Assembly: GCF_020055675.1 (NCBI RefSeq)
Contig: NZ_JAIPUS010000006.1
Coordinates: 62,001-126,000, forward strand
Length of the DNA: 64,000 bases
DNA from: Marivita sp.
GTDB lineage: Bacteria > Pseudomonadota > Alphaproteobacteria > Rhodobacterales > Rhodobacteraceae
Direction: 5' to 3'
Part shown: positions 27,394 to 35,355 of the stretch, piece after piece
How the letters are laid out: each line of letters opens with the position of its first letter
Position numbering within the stretch: the stretch's first letter is position 1
Notes under the pieces: generated by a model
What the model was told of the DNA's origin: nothing
What the model saw: only the letters and a program-made list of their open reading frames with translations
The model's database searches: none
Made by a program: the position numbers and the translations under genes

Positions 27394-27431
27394 TTTGCAA
27401 ACTCGGCAGTGACGCGCTGCAAAGCTGCAAA
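27394..27431. promoter_or_regulatory. PccR-type operators upstream of pccR
   Basis: One perfect TTTGCAAA (27394-27401) overlaps the end of the MFS gene region, and a tandem GCTGCAAAGCTGCAAA (27416-27431) keeps the same 8-base period with two changed bases per unit. It lies 14 bases before the pccR ATG, as expected for autoregulation. Confidence 0.7.
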
Positions 27432-27445
27432 TCCCCGAGGCTGAC

Positions 27446-28843
27446 ATGTCGACTCAAAAACTTTATGCCGGTGCCAAGCTGCGCGAGATCCGCACCCGAC
27501 TGGGCATGACCCAGCGCGATTTCTCGACCAAGATGGGCGTGTCCCTGCCCTATCTGAACCAGATGGAAAACAACAAGCGCCCGCTGTCCACCACGGTGGT
27601 GCTGGCCCTTGCGCAGGAATTCGGAATCGATGTGACCGAATTGGGCCAGGGGGATGCCGAGCGCATGATTTCAGACATGCGCGAGGCGCTGGCCGATCCG
27701 ATCTTCTCGGACGCCACCCCCCCGATTGCCGATCTTCGCCTGACCGCATCGAACGCGCCGGGATTGGCGCGGGCCTTTCTCGAACTGCACAGCGCCTACA
27801 GGCAGACCCATGAACGGCTCGCGTCGCTGGACGAGGCCCTGGGGCGCGAGGGCGCGCAGTTGCAGCCCTCACCCTGGGAAGAGGTGCGCGATTTCTTTCA
27901 CTATTGCGACAACTACATCGACGCCGTGGACCGCGCCGCCGAGCGGGTGGCCACCAAGCTGACCGGATCGGACCGCGTGCGCGCCGCCATTCGCGGGCTC
28001 GAACACGAAGGGCTGCATGTCCGTTTCGCCAACATGCCCGAGCTGCGCCGCTTTGACGAATTACGGCAGGAAGTGACCGTGTCGTCGCTGGCCGCGCCCG
28101 AAACCCAGACTTTCCAGATGATGCTGCAACTGGCGCTGGCACGTCATGGCAAGCTGCTGGATGCAACGCTCGATCTGGGCCGGTTCCAGTCCGACGCGGC
28201 CCGCGACATCGCGCGGCTGGGTCTGGCCAATTATTTCGCCGGGGCCGCGGTGATGCCCTACGGGCAATTCCTGCACAGCGCTCATGAAACCCGCCACGAC
28301 CTGGAATTGATGGCACGGCGGTTCGGGGCGTCGATCGAACAGGTGGCGCACCGGCTGTCGACCCTGCAACGCCCCGGGGCCAAGGGGATCCCGTTCTTTT
28401 TCGTTCGCGTCGACCAGGCCGGCACGATCACCAAGCGGCACAGCGCCACGCGCTTGCAATTTGCCCGCTTCGGCGGGGCCTGTCCGCTGTGGAACGTGCA
28501 CCGCGCCTTCGAGACTCCGGGCCGGTTCCTGCGGCAATTGGCCGAAACGCCGGATGGGGTGCGCTATATCTCTCTCGCACGGGATGTCTCCAAGACCGGG
28601 GGGCATTTCGGCGCGCCCGTGCGGCGCTACGCGATCGCGCTTGGCTGCGAGGTGAAACATGCCGGCGCGCTGGTCTACGCCGACGGGCTGGACCTCGCCC
28701 GCGATGGCGCCTTCGAGCCGATCGGGATTTCCTGCCGGATTTGTGAACGCTCGAATTGTCATCAAAGATCGGTCCCGCCGCTGGAGCGCAAGCTGACGAT
28801 CCAGACGCACCGGCGGGGCATCCTGCCCTACGAGTTGATTTGA
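27446..28843 (+). CDS. pccR: Short-chain fatty acyl-CoA regulator (PccR/ScfR family)
   Basis: A 465-residue transcription factor. An XRE-type helix-turn-helix (residues ~5-60: LREIRTRLGMTQRDFSTKMG, then SLPYLNQMENNKRPLS) is followed by an IrrE/ImmA-like central region (AAVMPYGQFLHSAHETRHDL) and a C-terminal domain with CRICERSNCHQRSVPPLERK, matching the conserved cysteine motif of the ScfR family. Known relatives sense propionyl-CoA or acetyl-CoA state and act on pcc or glyoxylate genes. The nearby pccB and TTTGCAAA sites make PccR the best assignment. Confidence 0.9.
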   Translation: MSTQKLYAGAKLREIRTRLGMTQRDFSTKMGVSLPYLNQMENNKRPLSTTVVLALAQEFGIDVTELGQGDAERMISDMREALADPIFSDATPPIADLRLTASNAPGLARAFLELHSAYRQTHERLASLDEALGREGAQLQPSPWEEVRDFFHYCDNYIDAVDRAAERVATKLTGSDRVRAAIRGLEHEGLHVRFANMPELRRFDELRQEVTVSSLAAPETQTFQMMLQLALARHGKLLDATLDLGRFQSDAARDIARLGLANYFAGAAVMPYGQFLHSAHETRHDLELMARRFGASIEQVAHRLSTLQRPGAKGIPFFFVRVDQAGTITKRHSATRLQFARFGGACPLWNVHRAFETPGRFLRQLAETPDGVRYISLARDVSKTGGHFGAPVRRYAIALGCEVKHAGALVYADGLDLARDGAFEPIGISCRICERSNCHQRSVPPLERKLTIQTHRRGILPYELI

Positions 28844-28883
28844 GCAGCAAGGATGCAGTGACGCATCGTCTGTTCCCACCTGC

Positions 28884-28930
28884 GGAACCACTTGGAGGTT
28901 CCACCCCCAAACCCCCGGGATATTTGAAAA
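28884..28930 (+). repeat. Hairpin plus CCCCCGGGATATTTGAAAA motif, copy 2
   Basis: GGAACC-ACTTGGA-GGTTCC (28884-28902) forms a hairpin 41 bases after the pccR stop. The 19-mer CCCCCGGGATATTTGAAAA follows at 28912-28930. The arrangement (hairpin, then 19-mer) mirrors 17588-17643 on the other strand. It may be the terminator of pccR between convergent genes. Confidence 0.6.
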
Positions 28931-28940
28931 CCAGAGAAGA

Positions 28941-29603
28941 TCAGGACGCGGCGACGGGCCAGCGCTGTGCGAGGCAGGCCATGAGTGCATGGTCAGTAGC
29001 GTCAATCGGGCCTGTCGCACCGGGACGGAACCGCAGGCGAAAGCTGTGCAGGAGTGTCTCCCGCGGGACAGCAGCCTTATAGCCGAAGCGCCGCGCGTTC
29101 TCAAAGAAATCGCCGTTGCCATGCGGCTCTGGCCAGATCGACAGCCCCTGCCGGGCCAGCCGCAGCCAGTCGAACCTTGGTCCGGGATCGGTCTTGCGGC
29201 CCGGTGCCATGTCCGAATGGCCGATGACCCGTTCGGGGGGGATGCCGTGGCGGGTCATTATCTCCGCGACCAGGCGCTCCAGCCGATCCATCTGGCAAGC
29301 GGCGAACGGCGTGTGACCGGTATTGGCGATCTCGATCCCGATGGAACGGGAGTTCACGTCGTCGACCGGCCCCCACGCCCCGGCGCCGGCGTGCCAGGCG
29401 CGGGCGTCTTCGTCGACCAATTGCCAAAGCGTGCCATCGGATGCCAAGACGTAATGCGCCGAAACCTGTGCCTGCGGATCGCAGAGCCAATCGCGCGCCG
29501 TCGCGGCACATTCCATCGCCGTGTAGTGCAAGACGATCAGGTCAGGCCGCGCGCCGCCACGGCGCGGGCCGCAATTCGGCGATGGGTGCCAGAGCGGCGT
29601 CAG
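28941..29603 (-). CDS. N-acetylmuramoyl-L-alanine amidase (AmpD-like), possible CTG start
   Basis: Amidase_2 domain zinc enzyme of murein recycling (about 220 residues). Motifs: LIVLHYTAM (first zinc His), SRSIGIEIANTGH and RVIGHSDMAPGRKTDPGPRF (second His and Asp). There is no ATG or GTG in frame ahead of the domain; the natural family start (xTPLWHPSPN) falls on a CTG at 29601-29603, which overlaps the TGA of the upstream gene as CTGA, exactly where an ATGA coupling would normally be. Either a non-standard CTG start or a base change/error explains this. Confidence 0.82.
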   Translation of the reverse strand: MTPLWHPSPNCGPRRGGARPDLIVLHYTAMECAATARDWLCDPQAQVSAHYVLASDGTLWQLVDEDARAWHAGAGAWGPVDDVNSRSIGIEIANTGHTPFAACQMDRLERLVAEIMTRHGIPPERVIGHSDMAPGRKTDPGPRFDWLRLARQGLSIWPEPHGNGDFFENARRFGYKAAVPRETLLHSFRLRFRPGATGPIDATDHALMACLAQRWPVAAS

Positions 29604-30331
29604 TTGCGGACCGCGCGGAACGGGGCCGGGTCCCAGTTGCAGGCAAACCCGTCCCCATCGGGGTCGAGGGTCTTGCGATCCCGCTCCGGGCCACCGGCGG
29701 CAAGAAACGCCTCCTGCGCGAGATCTGACGAGGCGAAGCCGGCACAATTGCGCAGATGCCGGTTTTCAGACGCAAAGGACGAGCGGCGATAGATCGGCGC
29801 GCCCTTGGGATTGTCGGTCTGCAGCGCGTAGGCCACGATATTCGGCGCATCCGTCCCCGGGCGTGTGGGCAGCGCCTCGGGCTGGATGACCTGGTAGCGC
29901 GAGCGGTTCTGCGCGATCAGGGCTGCGTCGCTTTCGATACTGCGCGTGTTGGACACGGCGTCGAAATCATTCTCGGTGGAGATGCCGGCGGCATTTTCCA
30001 CCGGCTGCGGCGCCGGGTTGCCGGGTGAGGCGTTGACCGGATCAACACCCGAATTTGCGCGACGGGCCGCGAGGGCCGCGTCGTCCAGGGGGCCTGTCGC
30101 CGAGAGCGGCGCGCCGGTCACCGGCGCGGGCGGCGTGATCGTCGTGGCCGGTTCACGACCTTCGAGCACTTGATCGCGGCGCTGTTGGTAGCTGTCGTAA
30201 TCGTCGAAGCCGACGCCGCTGTTCGGCACCTCCGTGGAACAGGCCGCGAGCGCCAAAAGCACGAGGCCGCCGATCGACGCACGGGTCAGACGTCGGGAGT
30301 GTGGGGATTTTCTGCTCATGTCCTGGCTCAT
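29600..30331 (-). CDS. Lipoprotein with excalibur-like calcium-binding motif
   Basis: A 243-residue protein with lipobox LALAAC after a basic N-terminus (RKSPHSRRLTRA). A long disordered, Ala/Pro/Asn-rich middle follows. The C-terminus NCAGFASSDLAQEAFLAAGG ... RKTLDPDGDGFACNWDPAPF has a DxDxDG calcium-loop of the excalibur type. Two in-frame ATGs (30331 and 30319) are possible. The stop overlaps the start of the amidase, and gatA ends 10 bases upstream, so the order gatC-gatA-lipoprotein-amidase looks like one operon. The role is probably at the envelope. Confidence 0.8.
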   Translation of the reverse strand: MSQDMSRKSPHSRRLTRASIGGLVLLALAACSTEVPNSGVGFDDYDSYQQRRDQVLEGREPATTITPPAPVTGAPLSATGPLDDAALAARRANSGVDPVNASPGNPAPQPVENAAGISTENDFDAVSNTRSIESDAALIAQNRSRYQVIQPEALPTRPGTDAPNIVAYALQTDNPKGAPIYRRSSFASENRHLRNCAGFASSDLAQEAFLAAGGPERDRKTLDPDGDGFACNWDPAPFRAVRN

Positions 30332-30341
30332 CTGGCGCGTG

Positions 30342-31826
30342 TTACCACCATTGGGCGGGTTTCGCCACAAACCCGGCCGCGCGTTCCAGAGCGTAGGCGG
30401 TGTTCAGCAAATCGCCCTCTTCCCACGGCCGGCCGATCAGTTGCAGACCAAGCGGCAGCCCGGTGGTGTCCAGCCCGACCGGAACAGATATGCCGGGCAG
30501 CCCGGCAAGGTTCACGGTGACGGTGAACACGTCATTGAGATACATCTGGACCGGATCATCCTGCTTGCGGCCCAGTTCGAACGCCGCCGAGGGGGTGGCG
30601 GGTGTCAGGATCGCGTCGACGCCCTGGGCGAAGACATCCTCGAAGTCCTTCTTGATGAGCGTGCGAACCTTGCGGGCCCGGTTGTAATAGGCGTCGTAAA
30701 AGCCGGCCGACAGCACATATGTGCCGACCATCACGCGGCGTTGCACTTCGGGGCCAAAGCCTTCGGCGCGAGTCTTCTCGTACATCTCGGTGATGCCGTC
30801 GCCCTGGGACAGCTTGGCGCGATGGCCATAGCGCACGCCGTCATAGCGCGCGAGGTTCGACGACGCCTCGGCGGGCGCGATGACGTAATAGGCGGGCAAC
30901 GCGTATTTTGTATGCGGCAAGGAGATATCCTTCACCACGGCGCCCGCGTCCTCGAGCATCTTGCGGCCCTCGGCCCAAAGCGCCGCGATCTCGTCGGGCA
31001 TCCCGTCCATCGTGTATTCGCGCGGGATGCCGATGGTCTTGCCGCGGATGTCGCCGGTCAGCATCGCCTCGAAGTTGGGCACGGGCAAATCGGCGCTGGT
31101 GCTGTCCTTGGGATCATGGCCGCACATCGCCTCAAGCATGATCGCGGCGTCGCGCACATCCTTGGTCATCGGGCCGGCCTGGTCCAGCGACGAGGCGAAG
31201 GCAACGATGCCCCAGCGCGAGCAGCGGCCATAGGTGGGCTTGATGCCGGTAATGCCGGTGAAGGCGGCGGGCTGGCGGATCGACCCGCCGGTGTCGGTGC
31301 CGGTGGCAGCGAGGCAGAGGTCAGCGGCGACGGCAGCGGCCGACCCACCGGACGAGCCGCCCGGCGTGAGCGCGGTGTCGTCCCCATTGCGCCGCCACGG
31401 ATTGACCGCGTTGCCATAGGTCGAGGTTTCGTTGCTGCTTCCCATGGCAAACTCGTCCATGTTGAGCTTGCCCAGCATCACCGCGCCGGCATCGAACAGC
31501 TTGCCTGACACGGTGCTTTCGTATTCGGGTGTGAAGCCGTTCAGAATCGCGCTGGCGGCCTGGCTTGGCACGCCCTTGGTGCAGAACAGGTCCTTGATGC
31601 CAAGCGGGATGCCGCAAAGGTCGGGTGCGTCGCCGGCCTTGATCCGGTCATCGGCGGATTTGGCCTGGCCAATCGCCACTTCGGGCGTCTTGTGCACGAC
31701 CGCGCCCAGGGTCACGGCACGGTCCACCGCCGACAGGCAGGCTTCGGTCAAGTCGACGCTGGTCACGTCCCCCTTGCGCAGCGCGTCGCGGGCTTCGGAA
31801 ATCTTGAGCTTGCTCAGGTCGGTCAT
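30342..31826 (-). CDS. gatA: Asp-tRNA(Asn)/Glu-tRNA(Gln) amidotransferase subunit GatA
   Basis: Glutaminase/amidase subunit of GatCAB, which converts misacylated Glu-tRNA(Gln) or Asp-tRNA(Asn). The 494-residue amidase-signature enzyme has Lys in IPLGIKDLF, the [13 protein letters not shown] serine cluster and [16 protein letters not shown] with the nucleophile Ser, forming the Ser-cisSer-Lys triad. Its ATG overlaps the TAA of gatC (TAATG). gatB is not in the window. Confidence 0.97.
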   Translation of the reverse strand: MTDLSKLKISEARDALRKGDVTSVDLTEACLSAVDRAVTLGAVVHKTPEVAIGQAKSADDRIKAGDAPDLCGIPLGIKDLFCTKGVPSQAASAILNGFTPEYESTVSGKLFDAGAVMLGKLNMDEFAMGSSNETSTYGNAVNPWRRNGDDTALTPGGSSGGSAAAVAADLCLAATGTDTGGSIRQPAAFTGITGIKPTYGRCSRWGIVAFASSLDQAGPMTKDVRDAAIMLEAMCGHDPKDSTSADLPVPNFEAMLTGDIRGKTIGIPREYTMDGMPDEIAALWAEGRKMLEDAGAVVKDISLPHTKYALPAYYVIAPAEASSNLARYDGVRYGHRAKLSQGDGITEMYEKTRAEGFGPEVQRRVMVGTYVLSAGFYDAYYNRARKVRTLIKKDFEDVFAQGVDAILTPATPSAAFELGRKQDDPVQMYLNDVFTVTVNLAGLPGISVPVGLDTTGLPLGLQLIGRPWEEGDLLNTAYALERAAGFVAKPAQWW

Positions 31827-32113
31827 TATTCCACCACCTTCGGAACCGCGAAAAACCCTTCGCGCGCGTCGGGGGCGTTGGCCAGGACCTTGTCCTGCAT
31901 GCCGCCGTCGGTCACCCCGTCCTCGCGCCGCTTGAGCCGCATCGGTTCCACGCTGACCATCGGCTCGACGCCGTCGACATCGACCTCGTTCAGCTGCTCG
32001 ATAAAGCCGAGAATATTCGAGAATTCCTGTGCCAGCGCGGGCAGCGCATCGTCTTCGACACGGATGCGCGCAAGCTTGGCCACACGGGCGGCGGTTTCGG
32101 TATCGATGGACAT
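31826..32113 (-). CDS. gatC: Asp-tRNA(Asn)/Glu-tRNA(Gln) amidotransferase subunit GatC
   Basis: A 95-residue small subunit that clamps GatA to GatB. It starts [20 protein letters not shown], with the typical helix, then [20 protein letters not shown] and the C-terminal REDGVTDGG ... [17 protein letters not shown] ending that is nearly invariant in the family. It is followed by gatA with a 1-bp overlap. The 85-bp gap to bchJ upstream is the probable promoter. Confidence 0.97.
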   Translation of the reverse strand: MSIDTETAARVAKLARIRVEDDALPALAQEFSNILGFIEQLNEVDVDGVEPMVSVEPMRLKRREDGVTDGGMQDKVLANAPDAREGFFAVPKVVE

Positions 32114-32198
32114 GAGGCACCCTTCGGATCGCGATACAGACTGTCAACCTGCCTTTAGCGGTCCGGGATGAGGGGTTCAAGTGGAAGCGATGCGGCCG

Positions 32199-32789
32199 TC
32201 ACCCGCGCGTGACCACGAACCGGCAGGCGCCGTGCCCGGTGACGGCGCAGCAGGCGGTTTCCGTGCAACGGCAGTCGGGCGCGACAAGGGTTTGGTAGAG
32301 CTGGGTGAAAACCGCGGAATGCCAATGGCAGAGCGGTATCGGGCTGTGTTCGCCGCGCACGATGGGGTTCTGCGCAATTTCAAACACCCAGGGCGTGACG
32401 ACCCGGAAATGGCCGGAACCTGCAAAGGTCCAGGCGTGTTTGGCAATTGCCCTGGACAGGGCGCGCGCCGCCAAACCCGCCGGCAGCGCCCTGAGGGCGC
32501 GCTGTGCAAGGACGGGGATGCGATGCGCGAGGATATACCGGGCCGTCGCGTGCCCGGCCTCGGACGCCAACAGCGGCGCCATTTCAGGCGCGTCACGGCG
32601 CAAGGCCTGATGCAGGCGCGCCGCTTGGCCCTCGGGGATCATCTGCGACCCGTCCGGCACCATGTCCACGCCCGCATCGGCCAGCATCCGCGCGACTTGC
32701 GCCTGCCCACCGATGCCTTCGATCTGCGGCAGAAGCTGCAAGATGGCGTTGGGACCGATCACGCCTTCGGTCTGCACCCCGTCAGACAT
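32199..32789 (-). CDS. bchJ: BchJ, bacteriochlorophyll 4-vinyl reductase-type protein
   Basis: A 196-residue BchJ protein with a V4R domain in its C-terminal half. After [20 protein letters not shown] come [35 protein letters not shown] and a Cys-rich segment ([20 protein letters not shown]) that fits the V4R metal-binding pattern. BchJ affects reduction of the 8-vinyl group of chlorophyll precursors; its direct catalytic role is debated. The start overlaps the bchE stop by 8 bases, so the genes are coupled and share the bchE promoter. Confidence 0.9.
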   Translation of the reverse strand: MSDGVQTEGVIGPNAILQLLPQIEGIGGQAQVARMLADAGVDMVPDGSQMIPEGQAARLHQALRRDAPEMAPLLASEAGHATARYILAHRIPVLAQRALRALPAGLAARALSRAIAKHAWTFAGSGHFRVVTPWVFEIAQNPIVRGEHSPIPLCHWHSAVFTQLYQTLVAPDCRCTETACCAVTGHGACRFVVTRG

Positions 32790-34446
32790 CTTCCATTTGC
32801 TGCGTTCCGCCACCGCAGGCCTTTACCTCGGCCCCGTTTGGCATCTTGAAGCTTTGTGTCCGATCGGCCGACCGCTCTTTCATTTGCGCCTTCACCGCTT
32901 CGCGCCGTTCGGCCGCCTTGGCGGCCTTGTCAGCGCTGGCCTCCCAATCCTCCATCTGCGCCTCGGCGATGGTCCGGGTCTCGTCGAAGTGGAAATCGAG
33001 GTTGTTCTTCGATTGCGGCCCGGTATAGCCGACCTTGCCCAGATCATAGAAGGTGCGCGCAAAGCCCGCTTTCAGGAAGGCCTTGAGACAGCCCAGCAGG
33101 TAGCGCCGCCGGAACCCGGTGCCGCGCCACGGGTAATGGAACAGCGCCTTGCGCATGTAGAAGCGACGGTAATTCTTCATCACGCCGTCCAGCAATTCGC
33201 CCCGCTCCATCGCGGCCGGCTTCATGATCGGCGTGACAAAGTTGTAGCGCGAGAAGTCGAAGACCTCGACCTTGTCCTTCAAGTCCTGGAACAGCGGTGT
33301 AAAGGGCCACGGCGTATACATCGCCCAGTTCGCCAGATCCGGCTGCCAGTCCCACGCCATCTGGAAGGTCTCTTCCAGCGTTTCGGCGGTCTCATTGTCC
33401 AGACCCACGATGAATTGCGCCTCGACAAGGATATCCGCCTCGCGCAACAGGCGCACCGCTTCCTTGTTCTCGGCGACGGTGGTTTCCTTGTTGAACTGGT
33501 CCAGCTTCATCTGCGCCGCCGCTTCGGTGCCCAGTGACACATGTACCAGCCCCGCCTTGCGGTAGAACTTGAGCAGATCGCGGTCGCGGTAGATGTCGGT
33601 CACGCGGGTGTTGATGCCCCATTTGACCTTGTCGGGCAGGCCGCGGTCGATCAGTTCCTGGCAGAAGGCGACGAATTTCTTCTTGTTGATCGACGGTTCC
33701 TCGTCGGCAAGGATGAAGAAGCCGACGCCGTGATTTTCGACCAGGTCCTCGATCTCGTCCACCACGTCCTTGGGGTCGCGCACGCGGTAATCGCGCCAGA
33801 ACTTCCACTGCGAACAGAAGGAACAGGTGAACGGACAGCCGCGTGCAAGGTTGGGGATCGCGACGCGCGTGTTCAGCGGGATGTAGATGTATTTCGACCA
33901 TTCCAGAACGGTCCAGTCCGGCTTGATCTTGGTCAGGTCCTTGACCGTGCTCGCCGCCGGGGTCGCGACGATCCGGTCACCGTCCTGGAATGCCAGACCC
34001 TTGATCTTGTGCTTGTCGGCAGGCCAGCGCCCGTCCTCGATGGCGAGCATCAGCTCGGTGCAGATCTCCTCGCCCTCGCCGCGCACGATGACGTCGACCC
34101 AGGGCGCCTCGGACAGGACCTGCTTGTACATGAAGGTGGCATGCACGCCGCCCAGCATCCGCACCGCGTCGGGCACTACGTCCTTGGCGACCTTGAGCAC
34201 ATCCTCGGCCCGGTAGATCGACGGCGTGATCGCAGTGACACCGACCACATCGGGCTGAATGTCTTCCATTTGCTTCGCCAGATCGGCATCCGAGAGATTG
34301 TCGGTCATCGCATCGACAAAATGGATGTCATCGAATCCGGCCTGCCGCAGGTGGCCCGACAGGTAGGCGACCCAGGCCGGTGGCCAGGTGCCCGCGATCT
34401 CTGCGCCGCCGGAGCGGTAATTCGGGTGGACAAACAAGATGCGCAT
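32782..34446 (-). CDS. bchE: BchE, anaerobic Mg-protoporphyrin IX monomethyl ester cyclase
   Basis: Oxygen-independent enzyme that forms ring E of bacteriochlorophyll. At 554 residues it has an N-terminal cobalamin-binding-like domain ([31 protein letters not shown]) and a radical SAM domain with the CPFTCSFC cluster motif (CxxxCxxC) for the 4Fe-4S centre. A C-terminal basic/Ala tail ([20 protein letters not shown]) follows. Needing SAM, B12 and anoxic conditions, it is usually induced at low oxygen, which fits the FNR-like box and two PpsR-type boxes upstream. Confidence 0.96.
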   Translation of the reverse strand: MRILFVHPNYRSGGAEIAGTWPPAWVAYLSGHLRQAGFDDIHFVDAMTDNLSDADLAKQMEDIQPDVVGVTAITPSIYRAEDVLKVAKDVVPDAVRMLGGVHATFMYKQVLSEAPWVDVIVRGEGEEICTELMLAIEDGRWPADKHKIKGLAFQDGDRIVATPAASTVKDLTKIKPDWTVLEWSKYIYIPLNTRVAIPNLARGCPFTCSFCSQWKFWRDYRVRDPKDVVDEIEDLVENHGVGFFILADEEPSINKKKFVAFCQELIDRGLPDKVKWGINTRVTDIYRDRDLLKFYRKAGLVHVSLGTEAAAQMKLDQFNKETTVAENKEAVRLLREADILVEAQFIVGLDNETAETLEETFQMAWDWQPDLANWAMYTPWPFTPLFQDLKDKVEVFDFSRYNFVTPIMKPAAMERGELLDGVMKNYRRFYMRKALFHYPWRGTGFRRRYLLGCLKAFLKAGFARTFYDLGKVGYTGPQSKNNLDFHFDETRTIAEAQMEDWEASADKAAKAAERREAVKAQMKERSADRTQSFKMPNGAEVKACGGGTQQMEDV

Positions 34447-34463
34447 GACGGGTCTCCCTGATG

Positions 34464-34481
34464 TGTCACTTCAAGTTGACA
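34464..34481. promoter_or_regulatory. PpsR/CrtJ box 1 at bchE
   Basis: A perfect TGT-N12-ACA palindrome frame (TGTCACTTCAAGTTGACA), 18-35 bases upstream of the bchE start codon. PpsR (CrtJ) represses photosynthesis genes under air through paired sites of this form. Confidence 0.75.
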
Positions 34482-34488
34482 TATTGAT

Positions 34489-34506
34489 TGTCCATTTTGA
34501 TTGACA
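34489..34506. promoter_or_regulatory. PpsR/CrtJ box 2 at bchE
   Basis: A second perfect TGT-N12-ACA (TGTCCATTTTGATTGACA). It starts 7 bases after box 1 ends, close to the ~8-bp spacing known for cooperative PpsR/CrtJ binding. It overlaps the FNR-like box. Confidence 0.75.
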
Positions 34507-34514
34507 CAGATCAA
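34501..34514. promoter_or_regulatory. FNR-like box at bchE
   Basis: TTGAC-ACAG-ATCAA differs from the FNR consensus TTGAT-N4-ATCAA at one base. Its centre is ~61 bases upstream of the bchE ATG. The first six bases are shared with PpsR box 2, so the activator and repressor could exclude each other. Confidence 0.72.
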
Positions 34515-34585
34515 ACCGCAGTGACCTCTTTTCGGCGGTGTTGGGTGTGCTAGCCTGCGCCTGATCTGGAGAAAGGAAATATGGA

Positions 34586-35278
34586 ATGAATATCATTTGG
34601 CTGGGCCACGCGGGATTCCGCATCGAGATTGGTGATCAGGTGCTGCTGATCGACCCGTGGCTGAACGGCAATCCGATGATGGAAGGGCAGGATCATGGCG
34701 CCGCCGTTGCGGGTGCGACGCATATCCTCGTGACACATGGGCATTTCGACCACACCAACGGCGTCGCGGAATTGTCCAGAAACACCGGCGCGCCCCTGTC
34801 AGGGATCGTCGAGCTGGCCGGGCGGCTGCACGCCGATGGCGCGGTCGAGGGACATGCCTTCAACAAGGGCGGGACGATCACGCTGGGCAATGTGGCGGTG
34901 ACGCTGGTGCCTGCCTCGCACTCATCAACAATGCCTGTGGACGGCCGCAGCGCTTATATGGGCATGGAAACCGGCTTTGTCATTCGCGGCGAAGGCCGCA
35001 CGATCTATGTCTCGGGCGACACCTCGATCATGGCCGACATGGACTGGATCGGGGACCTTTACAAACCCGATATCGGCATTCTTTCAGCGGGGGGGTACTA
35101 TACCATGGATATGGCCGGGGTCGCCTATGCGGCAAAGCGCTATTTCAACTTCAAGACGCTGGTTCCCTGTCACTACCGCACCTTCCCGGCACTCGAACAA
35201 TCCGCCGAAGGGCTGATCCGCGCTCTGCCCGATGTGGACGTGATCGAACCACAAGTGATGCAGCCGATCGCGCTCTGA
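34586..35278 (+). CDS. UPF0173-type metal-dependent hydrolase (metallo-beta-lactamase fold)
   Basis: A 230-residue MBL-fold hydrolase of the UPF0173/YtkL type. The zinc motif is VTHGHFDHTNG, other ligands lie in VPASHSS and VSGDTSI, and the final His in VPCHYRTFP. The start MNIIWLGHAGFRIE is typical; AAAGGAAA lies upstream. The substrate is unknown. It is divergent from bchE (139-bp gap holding the PpsR and FNR sites) and convergent with the sulfhydrylase gene. Confidence 0.9.
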   Translation: MNIIWLGHAGFRIEIGDQVLLIDPWLNGNPMMEGQDHGAAVAGATHILVTHGHFDHTNGVAELSRNTGAPLSGIVELAGRLHADGAVEGHAFNKGGTITLGNVAVTLVPASHSSTMPVDGRSAYMGMETGFVIRGEGRTIYVSGDTSIMADMDWIGDLYKPDIGILSAGGYYTMDMAGVAYAAKRYFNFKTLVPCHYRTFPALEQSAEGLIRALPDVDVIEPQVMQPIAL

Positions 35279-35284
35279 TCCGGG

Positions 35285-35353
35285 GGCAAGCCTGTTCGAA
35301 CAGGCTTGCCGCATTTTCGAAAATGCGGGCAAGGGCTTTCGAAAGCCCTTGCC
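35285..35353. repeat. Three abutting TTCGAA-centred palindromes, cluster 1
   Basis: Three perfect palindromes lie end to end: 35285-35310 (26 bp, arm GGCAAGCCTGTTC), 35309-35328 (20 bp, arm CCGCATTTTC) and 35328-35353 (26 bp, arm GGCAAGGGCTTTC). Each has TTCGAA at the centre. They fill the 77-bp gap between two convergent genes and probably act as a two-way terminator. A related cluster lies at 37872-37937. Confidence 0.8.
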
Positions 35354-35355
35354 GC

